Source of the DNA: JBHIDJ01 sp046760105
GTDB taxonomy: Bacteria > Pseudomonadota > Gammaproteobacteria > Acidiferrobacterales > SPGG2
Direction: 5' to 3'
Assembly (NCBI GenBank): GCA_046760105.1
Contig: JBHIDJ010000004.1
Location: 1-64,000 of the forward strand
DNA: 64,000 bases
The notes beneath the pieces are model-generated. The model was not told the origin of the DNA. It did not search any database and saw nothing but the letters and a program-made list of their open reading frames with translations. The translations under genes were made by a program, and so were the position numbers. Shown piece after piece: positions 16,172 to 24,938 of this stretch (position 1 is its first letter; each line of letters opens with the position of its first letter).

Positions 16172-16564
16172 GGTTTTTTTGTTTTCGCCCCTTTGGTCAA
16201 GCCGAACACCAAGCGAAGGCGAAGGTCCAGTGGACCTTTGCCCCGCTGAACGGGCTTGCCACGGATGGCAAGCCCCGGACTTGCAAGCGAGAGCAGGGAA
16301 AGCGGAGCGCCGCAAGCCGCGGGTCCACGCCAGGGACAGGCGACCTACAGGGCAAGGATTGTTCCCAACAATCCTTTTGCATTTCCACCATCCCTGGTGG
16401 TCAGACGTAGGAAGGTAGAGCAATGCAGGAGCAATTGCCGAGATGGACCTTGCGCGGACCCGCTGAGACGAGTGCGGTGGCGAAACCCCGCTAGTACATG
16501 GTCGTGGTAGGTGCTGTGCACGGATGCACGAATGCCGCGAGCGCAGGGATGCGCAGGAGCGGCC
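16172..16564 (+). repeat. Hairpin-array repeat, copy 1, with CsrA-type A-N-G-G-A loops
   Basis: Read on the plus strand it begins with a T-rich block and CGCCCCTTTGGTCAAGCCGA and ends in GGAGCGGCC. In between are many perfect hairpins: GGTCCA-G-TGGACC (16224-16236); a nine-pair stem with loop ACGGAT at 16261-16266; CGCC-AGGGACA-GGCG (16328-16342); AAGGATTGTT-CCC-AACAATCCTT (16354-16376); GTGC-ACGGAT-GCAC (16516-16529); and GCGC-AGGGAT-GCGC (16541-16554) inside GCCGC/GCGGC. The element contains about 14 GGA triplets. Its 26-bp and 48-bp cores recur at 39421-39548, and both ends recur inverted at 33309-33643. It could be an untranslated RNA, a CsrA/RsmA-binding element or a REP-like DNA repeat. 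Neither neighbouring gene reads in its direction. Confidence 0.75.
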
Positions 16565-16573
16565 AACCCCGAC

Positions 16574-18025
16574 TCAGCTACGCCAAAAAGTCGGTGTCAG
16601 CAGCACCACCAAGGTGAAGAGCTCCAAGCGTCCCAGCAACATCGCGAAGCACAACACCCATTTCCCCGTTACTGATAAACTTGCATAGTTTATGCTTACA
16701 TCACCCAAGCCCGGACCTAGATTGTTGAGACATGCGGCAACAGCGGAGTAGGCGGTCACGAGGTCAACGCCTGTGGCGGTCATAAAGAGCGAGAGGAAAA
16801 CGAAAGAAAAGACATAAAGGAAAAAGAATGCCCAAACTGCACTGATGACCTGGTCACCCATGGGTTTGCCGCCAACCTTGAGCGGTATCAATTGGTCGGG
16901 GTGTATCAAGCGGTAAATTTCACGCATGCCTTGTTTGTACAGCAAGAGTGCGCGAATGACCTTCATGCCACCGGCGGTCGAGCTGGCGCAGCCCCCGATA
17001 AAGCTGGCTGAGAGCAAGAGCACTGGCAGAGCGAGCGGCCACCAATGATACCCGGTGGTGGTGAATCCGGTAGTCGTTGCGATGGATACGGCCTGAAATA
17101 CCCCGTGCTGCACCGCTTCCCCCCAATTCGCGAAAGTGTCCATCGCTACCAACACGGCGACGCTTATGCCCACAGTAGTCAGCACAATGCCCAGATAAGC
17201 CTTCACCTCGGTGTCAGCAAAATAAGGTCTAAGGCTACGCGTATTCCAAGAGTGAAAATGAAGCGCGAAATTAATACCCGCCAAGAGCATGAATACGACG
17301 GCAACGGCGTTGACAGCGGTATTGTTGAAGTAGCCAAAGTTTAAGTCGTGAGTGGAAAAACCACCGATGGCGATGGTGGAGAAGCTGTGGCCGATCGAAT
17401 CGAATACATTCATGCCCGCCCACCAATAGGCAAGCGCACACGCTACTGTCAGGCCGAGATAGATATACCAGAGGGCTTTAGCGGTTTCGGTGATGCGTGG
17501 TGTGAGCTTAGTGTTCTTGATCGGACCAGGCGTTTCGGCGCGATATAGTTGCATACCGCCGACACCCAGCATTGGCATGACCGCGACCGCTAGTACGACG
17601 ATACCCATGCCACCGAGCCACTGGAGTTGTTGTCGGTAGTAACGGATTGATTCCGGAAGCTGATCGATGCCGTTGACAACAGTCGCGCCCGTTGTCGTCA
17701 GGCCGGAAATGGATTCGAAGAATGCGTCCGTGAACATCATGTGTGGGCGTTCGGCGATGACGAACGGAAGGGCGCCGAACAGCGCAAGTAATGCCCAAAA
17801 CAGCGTGACGATAACGAAACCGTCCCTAACGCGAATATCTCTGCGCTTATGTTGCACGGGCAGCCATAAAGTGAGACCTGTGATTATGGTGATGCCGAAC
17901 GCCATGACGAACGCCTTGGTGGCGCCGTCGTTGTAAAACAAGGAGACCACTATCGGTGGCAGGAGCGTAGTGCTGAACATCAGCAGCAACATCCCCATCA
18001 CGCGGATGACAACAAAAAATTGCAC
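16574..18025 (-). CDS. trkH: Trk potassium uptake membrane subunit TrkH
   Basis: 483 residues, usual length, with four M1-P-M2-type repeats. Filter-like loops are visible: SISGLTTTGATVVNG, FSTIAIGGFSTHD, VSIATTTGFTTTGY and CLNNLGPGLGDV. TrkH forms the dimeric inner-membrane K+ pathway and is gated by the cytosolic TrkA ring. trkA lies immediately upstream with a gap of four bases, so the two are made together. The run continues from def-fmt-rsmB-ntrYX. The stop codon is ten bases from the structured repeat, which runs on the opposite strand. Confidence 0.96.
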   Translation of the reverse strand: MQFFVVIRVMGMLLLMFSTTLLPPIVVSLFYNDGATKAFVMAFGITIITGLTLWLPVQHKRRDIRVRDGFVIVTLFWALLALFGALPFVIAERPHMMFTDAFFESISGLTTTGATVVNGIDQLPESIRYYRQQLQWLGGMGIVVLAVAVMPMLGVGGMQLYRAETPGPIKNTKLTPRITETAKALWYIYLGLTVACALAYWWAGMNVFDSIGHSFSTIAIGGFSTHDLNFGYFNNTAVNAVAVVFMLLAGINFALHFHSWNTRSLRPYFADTEVKAYLGIVLTTVGISVAVLVAMDTFANWGEAVQHGVFQAVSIATTTGFTTTGYHWWPLALPVLLLSASFIGGCASSTAGGMKVIRALLLYKQGMREIYRLIHPDQLIPLKVGGKPMGDQVISAVWAFFFLYVFSFVFLSLFMTATGVDLVTAYSAVAACLNNLGPGLGDVSINYASLSVTGKWVLCFAMLLGRLELFTLVVLLTPTFWRS

Positions 18026-18029
18026 GGCG

Positions 18030-19409
18030 TCAGACGAACTGAAACTCGACCTGAAACAAGCGTTCGACCTCGGGAATATAGCGCTTGTCGACTAGAAACA
18101 TGATCACATGATCGTTTGGTTGGACCACTGTATCGTGGTGGCAGATAACAACCTTCTTGCGGCGCACGAGAGCACCCATAGTGGTTCCCCGTGGCAGCTT
18201 GATATCGCCGATGGCGTGGCCAACTACCCGCGAAGAGGAGGCATCACCATGAGCTACGGCTTCGATCGCCTCCGCCGCTCCGCGGCGCAACGAATGAACG
18301 GCAACGACATCACCGCGCCGGACATGCGCCAGCAGGCTGCCTATGGTGGCGTGCTGCGGCGAAATGGCGATATCGATATTAGCGCCGCTTTGCACGAGAT
18401 CGACATAGGCCGGGCTCTTGATCAACGACATGACCTTACCCGCCCCTAGCCGCTTGGCCAACATCGCCGACAGGATATTAGCCTCATCGTCATTGGTGAC
18501 GGCGCAGAAGACGTCAGTGTCCTCGATGCCTTCTTTGATCAGGAGCTCTTCGTCGGCGGCATTCCCGAGCAGCACGATGGTCTTGTTGAGCTCGTCCGCC
18601 ACCCTGCGCGCTCGGGCGGCGTCGTACTCGATCAACTTTGTCAAATAGCCCTTTTCCTCAAGCGCCATCGCCAGGCGACGCCCGATATTGCCACCCCCGG
18701 CAAGCATCACCCGCTTCCCAAGCTTGTCCAGCCTGCGCAACTCGCTCATCACTGCTCGTATGTGTTTTCGTGCGGCGATGAAAAACACCTCGTCATCTGC
18801 CTCAATTACGGTATTGCCTTCCGGGATGATCGCGTGATCACCTCGATATATGGCGGCAACCCGTGCGTCGATGCCAGGTAGGTGATCCCCGAGTTCGCGT
18901 AACTCATGACCTACTAAAGCGCCGCCGTGTAGCGCTTTGATAGCAACGAGCTCAACGCGCCCGCCGGCAAAATCCAAGACCTGAAGCGCGCTTGGATATT
19001 CGATCAGTCGCTGTATGTAGGCGGCGACAATCTGCTCCGGGCTAATGATCACGTCCACCGGTATGGCGTCCTGTGCAAAGATCTCGGGATGTGACAAATA
19101 GTCACCCGAGCGGATGCGGGCGATCTTGGTCGGGGTGTGAAACAGCGTGTAGGCGACCTGGCAGGCCGTCATATTGGCTTCATCGCTGTTGGTGACAGCC
19201 AGGACCATATCGGCGTCGTCGGCCCCTGCCTGACGCAAGGTCTCCGGGTACGATGCACTGCCTATGACCGTACGGATATCGAGCCGGTCCTGAAGGTCCT
19301 GCAGGCGATTTGCATCGATATCTACGACGGTGACATCGTTGTTCTCGGAGACGAGGTTTTCGGCCACCGATGTGCCGACCTGGCCAGCGCCCAGGATAAC
19401 GATCTTCAT
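18030..19409 (-). CDS. trkA: Trk system NAD-binding regulatory subunit TrkA
   Basis: 459 residues with two RCK halves, each a Rossmann domain ([15 protein letters not shown] at the N-terminus; [21 protein letters not shown] in the middle) followed by a TrkA_C ligand domain. It assembles under TrkH and opens or closes it in response to NAD(H) and ATP/ADP. Length and layout match the long TrkA of E. coli. Located between ntrX (28 bp gap) and trkH (4 bp gap). Confidence 0.96.
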   Translation of the reverse strand: MKIVILGAGQVGTSVAENLVSENNDVTVVDIDANRLQDLQDRLDIRTVIGSASYPETLRQAGADDADMVLAVTNSDEANMTACQVAYTLFHTPTKIARIRSGDYLSHPEIFAQDAIPVDVIISPEQIVAAYIQRLIEYPSALQVLDFAGGRVELVAIKALHGGALVGHELRELGDHLPGIDARVAAIYRGDHAIIPEGNTVIEADDEVFFIAARKHIRAVMSELRRLDKLGKRVMLAGGGNIGRRLAMALEEKGYLTKLIEYDAARARRVADELNKTIVLLGNAADEELLIKEGIEDTDVFCAVTNDDEANILSAMLAKRLGAGKVMSLIKSPAYVDLVQSGANIDIAISPQHATIGSLLAHVRRGDVVAVHSLRRGAAEAIEAVAHGDASSSRVVGHAIGDIKLPRGTTMGALVRRKKVVICHHDTVVQPNDHVIMFLVDKRYIPEVERLFQVEFQFV

Positions 19410-19437
19410 TGTTAGTTAAGGTTGTAGTTGCAGCTCG

Positions 19438-20805
19438 TTATTTTGTTCTTACTGATTTTGGATCAATTCCGAGGCTTTTGAGCTTGCGGTAAAGATGGGT
19501 CCGTTCCATATCAGCCACGACGGCAAGTTCGCTGACGTTGCCATTGGTGCGCTTCAAATGATATTTCAGATAGGCCCTTTCGAATTGATCGCGGGCGGCA
19601 CGCAGCGGCAAATTAAATGGCGACTCAGTAAGAGTCCCCGCATTTGTACTTTGCATGCCAAGGGCGCCTTCCACTTCTAGCTCGCTGACCTCAACATCCC
19701 GATTCAGTATCAATAGTCGCTGCACCATATTTTTCAACTCGCGCACATTGCCGGGCCACGCGTAGTTGCGTAGATGGTTGATCGCCGAGGTCGAAAACTT
19801 GCGGAAGGGCAGCTGTTCGTGCTCCACCATCCAATCGCGGTAGAAGTTGACGAGCTCGGGCAAGTCGTCGCGATGGTCACGCAGCGCCGGTATGTGTATA
19901 GGTACGACATTCAGGCGGTAATAGAGGTCCTCGCGGAAGTGGCCTTCGCGTACCGCCTTGTCTAGGTCCCAGCTGGTAGTTGACATAATGCGGACGTTTA
20001 TATCGAAAGCCTCGCTGCCGCCGGTTCGGGTGAAACGGCCTTCCTCAAGCGCTCTGAGCAGATGCGATTGCGCGCCTGCGTCCAAGTCCGCGATCTCGCG
20101 CAACAGCAGGGTGCTCCCTCCCGCCTGCTCAAACGCCCCAGGGAAGACTTCACTACCCTTTTGCTCGCCAAAAAGGTGCGCGCGGATATCTTTTGACGTC
20201 ACAGCCGCCAGACTGATCTCGACCAAGCGGCGGTCTCCGCGTGCACTCTTTTGATGTAGATAATGCGCGGCCAACGCCTTGCCACTACCCTGCTCGCCCG
20301 TGATCAGCACCCAGCTGTCGGTGGCCGCGATACGCTCAAGATCGTCACGCAAACGCTTCATTGCTGGACTTTTTCCAATGAGCATAGAGATCAACGGTAG
20401 ACGGCTGGATAAGCGGTTGCTTTCGTAGGCTTGCCTTGCATTTTCGAGGGCGCGTTCGATCGTTACCAGTAGCTTGCCCATAGATAGCGGTTTTTCGACA
20501 AAGTCGCAGGCGCCTAGACGCGTGGCCTCGACCGCCGTATCTACCGTACCATGTCCCGACATCATGACCACGGGCACTTCCGGTGATCCCGATTGCGACC
20601 ACTCCTTGAGTAGCGATATACCGTCGGTGTCGGGCATCCAGATGTCCAGCAGAACCAGGTCGGGACGCCGGTTCGCATACGCCTTGCGTGCCGCTGCGGC
20701 ATCCTTGGCCGTGACGACCTGGTAATCTTCGTCTTCCAGGATTTCCTTAACCAGCCGGCGAATGTCCGGCTCGTCATCCACGACGAGAATGTGCTCAGTC
20801 GTCAT
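19438..20805 (-). CDS. ntrX: NtrX-type response regulator with a degenerate sigma-54 AAA+ domain
   Basis: 455 residues: receiver domain with phosphoacceptor Asp54 in LLDIWMPD, AAA+ domain about 140-370, and a Fis-type helix-turn-helix at the end (NVSELAVVADMERTHLYRKL). The AAA+ part is altered. The Walker A is GEQGSGKA; the GAFTGA loop that contacts sigma-54 is missing (around 217-224 the sequence is GSEVFPGA); and the Walker B position reads LLLREIADL, with Arg where Asp is expected. It is therefore unlikely to remodel sigma-54 polymerase, as known for NtrX proteins of some other groups. The ATG overlaps the ntrY stop (ATGA). Confidence 0.93.
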   Translation of the reverse strand: MTTEHILVVDDEPDIRRLVKEILEDEDYQVVTAKDAAAARKAYANRRPDLVLLDIWMPDTDGISLLKEWSQSGSPEVPVVMMSGHGTVDTAVEATRLGACDFVEKPLSMGKLLVTIERALENARQAYESNRLSSRLPLISMLIGKSPAMKRLRDDLERIAATDSWVLITGEQGSGKALAAHYLHQKSARGDRRLVEISLAAVTSKDIRAHLFGEQKGSEVFPGAFEQAGGSTLLLREIADLDAGAQSHLLRALEEGRFTRTGGSEAFDINVRIMSTTSWDLDKAVREGHFREDLYYRLNVVPIHIPALRDHRDDLPELVNFYRDWMVEHEQLPFRKFSTSAINHLRNYAWPGNVRELKNMVQRLLILNRDVEVSELEVEGALGMQSTNAGTLTESPFNLPLRAARDQFERAYLKYHLKRTNGNVSELAVVADMERTHLYRKLKSLGIDPKSVRTK

Positions 20806-23063
20806 GCACGTTTCTCCCGCAAAGTGCCTCTCTTCGGGCGGCTGTCGAGACCAGCGGCGTCGCCGACCGGTAGTCGAATCGTGACACGCGCCCCGCCACC
20901 ATCGAGGTTTTCTGCCGCTAGCACGCCGCTATGTTCGTCTACGATCTTTTTCACGATCGCAAGCCCGAGGCCGGTACCCTTTTCACGCGTGCTCACATAG
21001 GGTTCGAACAGGTGATCAAGCATCGATTCGGCGAATCCCGGCCCATTGTCGTCAATAGTCAGTTGCGCAAACGCGCGCTGCCCGTCGTCCAACAGCTGCG
21101 TGGTGATGTGGACAACGGGTCTTTCGTGTGAGGCCAGCGCTTCGCGCGCATTGAGTAATAAATTGTGCAACACCTGCCGCAATTGTCCGGGGTCGGCGTT
21201 AATGGCCGGCAATCCGGGATCAAGATCGAGCTCGATCGTAACCAGTTTAGACTGAACAAGCTGTCGGATCGGCGACTGGTACAGTTCCGCCACGTCACGG
21301 ATCAGATCGTTGAGATCCATCGGACGTACCTCCATTTGTACCGGGCGCGCGTAATCCGAAAACGCGTTCACCATAGACTTCAAGGCTTCCACTTGCTCGA
21401 CAATCGTGTGCGTTGCGCGGTCCAGGGTCATTTGTTCCGTGTCGCCCAGCGAGGCCATGCATTTGTGGCGAATCCGTTCGGCCGAGAGCTGTATGGGCGT
21501 AAGCGGATTTTTGATCTCGTGTGCCAAACGGCGTGCCACTTCGCGCCAGGCGGCGTCGCGCTCGGCTTGGATCAAGGTGGTGACGTCGTCAAACACGACG
21601 ACGTAACCACCCTTTTTTGTACGCAAGCCTGGCAATTTTGTGCCCCGTAACAGCAGGGTTCGCTTTCCATGCTGGCCCGGTAAGGTGATCTCCTTTTGCC
21701 ACTCGCTTTGTCCCTGCTCGGTGCCGTCGCGTATTGCCTGACAGAAATCGCTGAGCTCCGGGTGCGATTTGGCGATCCGCAGCAATGATTTGCCCTCACT
21801 CGGTTCCAAATCCACCCGCAATATATGAATAGCGGCTGCGTTGTAGGTCCGTAAACAGTTTCGTTGGTCAAAAGACAGTACGCCTGAGGAGAGATGCGTC
21901 AGTACCGTCTCCAGGTACGTGCGTTGCATCTCGGCCTCCGCCTGGCTGCGCTTTATTTCATTCTGTGCATCGTGGATTTTGCGTGTCATGTCGTTAAACG
22001 ACTTGATCAGGATTCCGAATTCATCTTTGCCCTGCACGGGCAGTTGCTTACGGTAGTCGCCTTGGGCGACGGCACGGGTACCGGCAGCGAGGTCGCGTAT
22101 GGGCGCGGCCAATCGCCGGGCGGAGAAGATCGCGGCCCAAACAGAAATCAACAAAGTCAGCAGCGTCACCAGGCCTAAGGTCAGCGTGAACCCGAACTTC
22201 AACGGGCCGCGCAGATACACGAGCTTTTCGTATTCAGCAAACGCCGCTTGCACGCTCTGACCGAGTTCTGCATAACGCGTGGGGAGCGGTTGCAGCAGTT
22301 GCAAAATACGGATCGGTGAACCGACTTCGCGCGAATAGACGGGTACCACAATACGCAGTTGCAAGTCGGTTTTGCCGATCGGATCGAGGTTCGCGTACAG
22401 CTGGCCCTGGCGGATCTGTGACAGAATTGTTTCACTCGGTTGGTTCGGTATCAACGTTCCCGCCCCCGGTCCCACGTCGCTGCTAGAGGCAATAATGCCC
22501 CCGTTTTGGGAAAACAAGGTGAGTTCGGAAATGTCGTGTTTCTCGCGGAGAAAATTGAGTGTCGATATAATCAGTTTGTTTGGAGTATCTTCCAGCTCCA
22601 TCGCCATTTCTTGTCCAGTCTTGACTAAATCCCGTTTTATTGCGTCGAATGCTGTGCGCCCGACAAGCAACGCATGGTCCAGAGCCTTGCCTGTTTTTAC
22701 GTCGAACCAACTGTCGATACCTCTGTTAACAGCCTGCAGCGAGAAGACCAACACGATGGATACCGGTATCAGCGTTAGCAACACGAACATGCCGAGCAGC
22801 CGCAGCGTCAAACGCGAGCCCATTACCCGTGCTCGCAATTGCAACGCCAGACGGTAAAGATTTACCATAATGAGGCCGAGCAGCAGAATAACGCCGAAGA
22901 TATTTACTACCAGCAAGACGTAATACAGCCGTCCGGACCATGCGGTGTTCTGGCTGGCCACATTCATCGCAAACAGTGCGAGCAGCAGCAGCACCGACAG
23001 CACTGCCAGCGGTGCGATGCCAGTGGTGTAGCGTATTACGGTTGCACGTTCCATTCCGTCCAT
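20802..23063 (-). CDS. ntrY: NtrY-type sensor histidine kinase
   Basis: 753 residues: several N-terminal membrane helices with a periplasmic loop (about 100-290), a HAMP linker (RRLAAPIRDLAAGTRAVAQGDY), a PAS domain, then HisKA with the phospho-acceptor histidine in RRLAHEIKNPLTPIQLSAER and the HATPase boxes LLLNAREAL, DDNGPGF and GTGLGLAI. It phosphorylates NtrX, encoded just downstream. NtrYX systems respond to nitrogen, redox or envelope signals depending on species; the signal here is not visible. It overlaps the DUF4390 gene by 28 bp, so translation is probably coupled. Confidence 0.95.
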   Translation of the reverse strand: MDGMERATVIRYTTGIAPLAVLSVLLLLALFAMNVASQNTAWSGRLYYVLLVVNIFGVILLLGLIMVNLYRLALQLRARVMGSRLTLRLLGMFVLLTLIPVSIVLVFSLQAVNRGIDSWFDVKTGKALDHALLVGRTAFDAIKRDLVKTGQEMAMELEDTPNKLIISTLNFLREKHDISELTLFSQNGGIIASSSDVGPGAGTLIPNQPSETILSQIRQGQLYANLDPIGKTDLQLRIVVPVYSREVGSPIRILQLLQPLPTRYAELGQSVQAAFAEYEKLVYLRGPLKFGFTLTLGLVTLLTLLISVWAAIFSARRLAAPIRDLAAGTRAVAQGDYRKQLPVQGKDEFGILIKSFNDMTRKIHDAQNEIKRSQAEAEMQRTYLETVLTHLSSGVLSFDQRNCLRTYNAAAIHILRVDLEPSEGKSLLRIAKSHPELSDFCQAIRDGTEQGQSEWQKEITLPGQHGKRTLLLRGTKLPGLRTKKGGYVVVFDDVTTLIQAERDAAWREVARRLAHEIKNPLTPIQLSAERIRHKCMASLGDTEQMTLDRATHTIVEQVEALKSMVNAFSDYARPVQMEVRPMDLNDLIRDVAELYQSPIRQLVQSKLVTIELDLDPGLPAINADPGQLRQVLHNLLLNAREALASHERPVVHITTQLLDDGQRAFAQLTIDDNGPGFAESMLDHLFEPYVSTREKGTGLGLAIVKKIVDEHSGVLAAENLDGGGARVTIRLPVGDAAGLDSRPKRGTLREKRA

Positions 23064-23605
23064 CCACTACTCAGTTGCCAGGCGAGCGAGGTGTACGCGA
23101 CTGGCCGCAACGGCGCCGGCAACGACTCGATATCGAGGCTCGCGCGCACACGTATGTAATATGCGCGCTCACCTGTTAATTGGCTTTCTAGCGGAAGTCT
23201 TAATTCGTTGAGAGACCCCATGTCCACAAGCGCCGCCTGCATGGAGGTGAAACTTTCAATGGCATCTGGATCGGACCCGTGTCCTACGACCAAATACTGG
23301 CGTGACAGGGCATGGTAACTGATCTTGCGGCGTAATACCCAATTCTGGATGCGTCGATCCCAAAGGATCGGCCGTCTGCGATACAGCTTAACGCCAATCG
23401 TAATCTCGATGGGAATGCCTTTGCTCAGCGCCTCCTGTACCTTGGCGGTCAGACCTAGATCAAGCGTGCCCGAGAGCAGGAGCGCTCGATCTGTAACACG
23501 CGGCGAGACCTGTGCGATTTCAAAATCGGCCTTAGTGCCGACAACGAATAGGGCTGAGGAAACTATTGTCACCGCTAACCAGTTACGCCTTCTGTAGGCA
23601 CGCAT
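23036..23605 (-). CDS. DUF4390 family exported protein
   Basis: 189 residues from the ATG at 23605, with an N-terminal signal or anchor (NWLAVTIVSSALFVVGTKA) and a mature region typical of DUF4390: DRALLLSGTLDLGLTAKVQEAL, GIPIEITIGVKLYRRR and YHALSRQYLV. The family is regularly found between rsmB and ntrY in gammaproteobacteria, as here, and has no known biochemical role. Its start lies inside the end of rsmB and its end inside ntrY, so it is tied to both by overlap. The frame extends to 23656 but that would lie entirely within rsmB. Confidence 0.88.
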   Translation of the reverse strand: MRAYRRRNWLAVTIVSSALFVVGTKADFEIAQVSPRVTDRALLLSGTLDLGLTAKVQEALSKGIPIEITIGVKLYRRRPILWDRRIQNWVLRRKISYHALSRQYLVVGHGSDPDAIESFTSMQAALVDMGSLNELRLPLESQLTGERAYYIRVRASLDIESLPAPLRPVAYTSLAWQLSSGWTEWNVQP

Positions 23606-24938
23606 AGTAAAACCCGTCCATGTCCCGCTCTCCTGGCAAGATCTGTATGCCCACACGTCGTGGCACCCCCCAGGCTAGCGACAACCCCACGACGTCGGTA
23701 TCGCCGTGGCGCACAATGAAATCGTCCACTTGGTTCTCGTTTTCGTTCGGGAAAATCGAGCAGGTCACGTACAACAGCTTACCGCCGCTGGTCAATAAGG
23801 GCCACAAGCTCTCGAGAATACGTGCCTGCGTGCTCACCAATTTACGCACGTCTGCCAGTGTACGGTGCACCTTAATGTCGGGGTGTCGTCGTATCACGCC
23901 GCTGGACGAACAGGGTGCGTCCAGCAGGATGCGATCAAAGCGTTCGCCATTCCACCAGTCCGCTGGATTTGCCGCATTACCGAGGGTTACATCGGCAGTC
24001 AGCCGCAAACGCGCTAGATTATCTTGTATCATCGGCAGTCGTGCGGGTTCCTTGTCTAATGCAACGACGTGCCCCAACCCCCGGCAGTGCTCTAAGATAT
24101 GACACAGCTTGCCGCCGGGCGCCGCACACGCATCGAGCACATGCTGGCCGGGTTGCACGTCCAAGAGCACCGTCGCCAGTTGCGCAGCCGCGTCCTGGAC
24201 CGAAACACATCCTTCACTGAAACCCGGTAGCTTTGTGACCGGCACTGGTTCTTCAAGTACGACACCGCAGTCGGTCTCTTCGATGATCGCAGCCGCCAGC
24301 CCATGTTTGTGCACTCGTGCTACATAGTCTGCGCGCGTGTTCCTGTGCAGATTGACCCGCAAAGTCATTGGTCCTCGCTGGTTATTGGCGTCCAGAATCG
24401 CGCGCCATCGATGCGGCCAGGCGTCCCGGATTTCGTCTAATAACCACTGGGGGTGACTCGTTGCGACCCCAGGGTCTTGGCGGATCTCTTTTAAAAGCAC
24501 GTCTCGCTCGCGCAAGAATGTGCGCAGACTGGCGTTCAACAGCCCCTTCGACCAGGCTTTGCCCAGGCACTGTGCTGACGCCACTGTTTCCGACACCGCT
24601 GCATGGTTGGGCACGCGCATATATATCAGTTGATAGAGCCCGACGAGCAGCAACGCATGCACATCCTGATCCTTGGGCGGCAAGGGGCGTTTGAGCAGTC
24701 GCGCCGTGATCGCCTGCAGCTGTGTCGCCCAGCGCAATGCTCCGTATGCCATCTCCTGAACGAGGGCAGCGGGGACGTCTTCGCGCGCATGTGCCAACGC
24801 CGGTTCAAGCGCTGCATCCAAGAGACGACCGTGACGCAGCACCTGATCGATCACCCGTGCCGCCGTCGCGCGCGCCTGGGCACCTGCCAGTTGCAGACCC
24901 GTTACAGTGCGCGTTTCATGTTGAGGGTGCTGGGTCAT
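23583..24938 (-). CDS. rsmB: 16S rRNA m5C967 methyltransferase RsmB
   Basis: 451 residues: an N-terminal NusB-like helical domain (about 20-150) and a Rossmann methyltransferase. Seen: the SAM loop DACAAPGGKLCHILE and the two catalytic cysteines in LDAPCSSSGVIRRHPDIK and YVTCSIFPNENE, as expected for m5C RNA methyltransferases of the Fmu/Sun group. It modifies C967 of 16S rRNA before 30S assembly. The ATG overlaps the fmt stop by four bases, the standard fmt-rsmB arrangement. Confidence 0.96.
   Translation of the reverse strand: MTQHPQHETRTVTGLQLAGAQARATAARVIDQVLRHGRLLDAALEPALAHAREDVPAALVQEMAYGALRWATQLQAITARLLKRPLPPKDQDVHALLLVGLYQLIYMRVPNHAAVSETVASAQCLGKAWSKGLLNASLRTFLRERDVLLKEIRQDPGVATSHPQWLLDEIRDAWPHRWRAILDANNQRGPMTLRVNLHRNTRADYVARVHKHGLAAAIIEETDCGVVLEEPVPVTKLPGFSEGCVSVQDAAAQLATVLLDVQPGQHVLDACAAPGGKLCHILEHCRGLGHVVALDKEPARLPMIQDNLARLRLTADVTLGNAANPADWWNGERFDRILLDAPCSSSGVIRRHPDIKVHRTLADVRKLVSTQARILESLWPLLTSGGKLLYVTCSIFPNENENQVDDFIVRHGDTDVVGLSLAWGVPRRVGIQILPGERDMDGFYYACLQKA

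Noticed and set aside
16148..16423. Several short open frames on both strands in the hairpin-array repeat
   Set aside because: They arise from the GC-rich inverted repeats and read as low-complexity Arg/Pro/Ala sequence; the same happens at 33263-33624 and 39456-39671.
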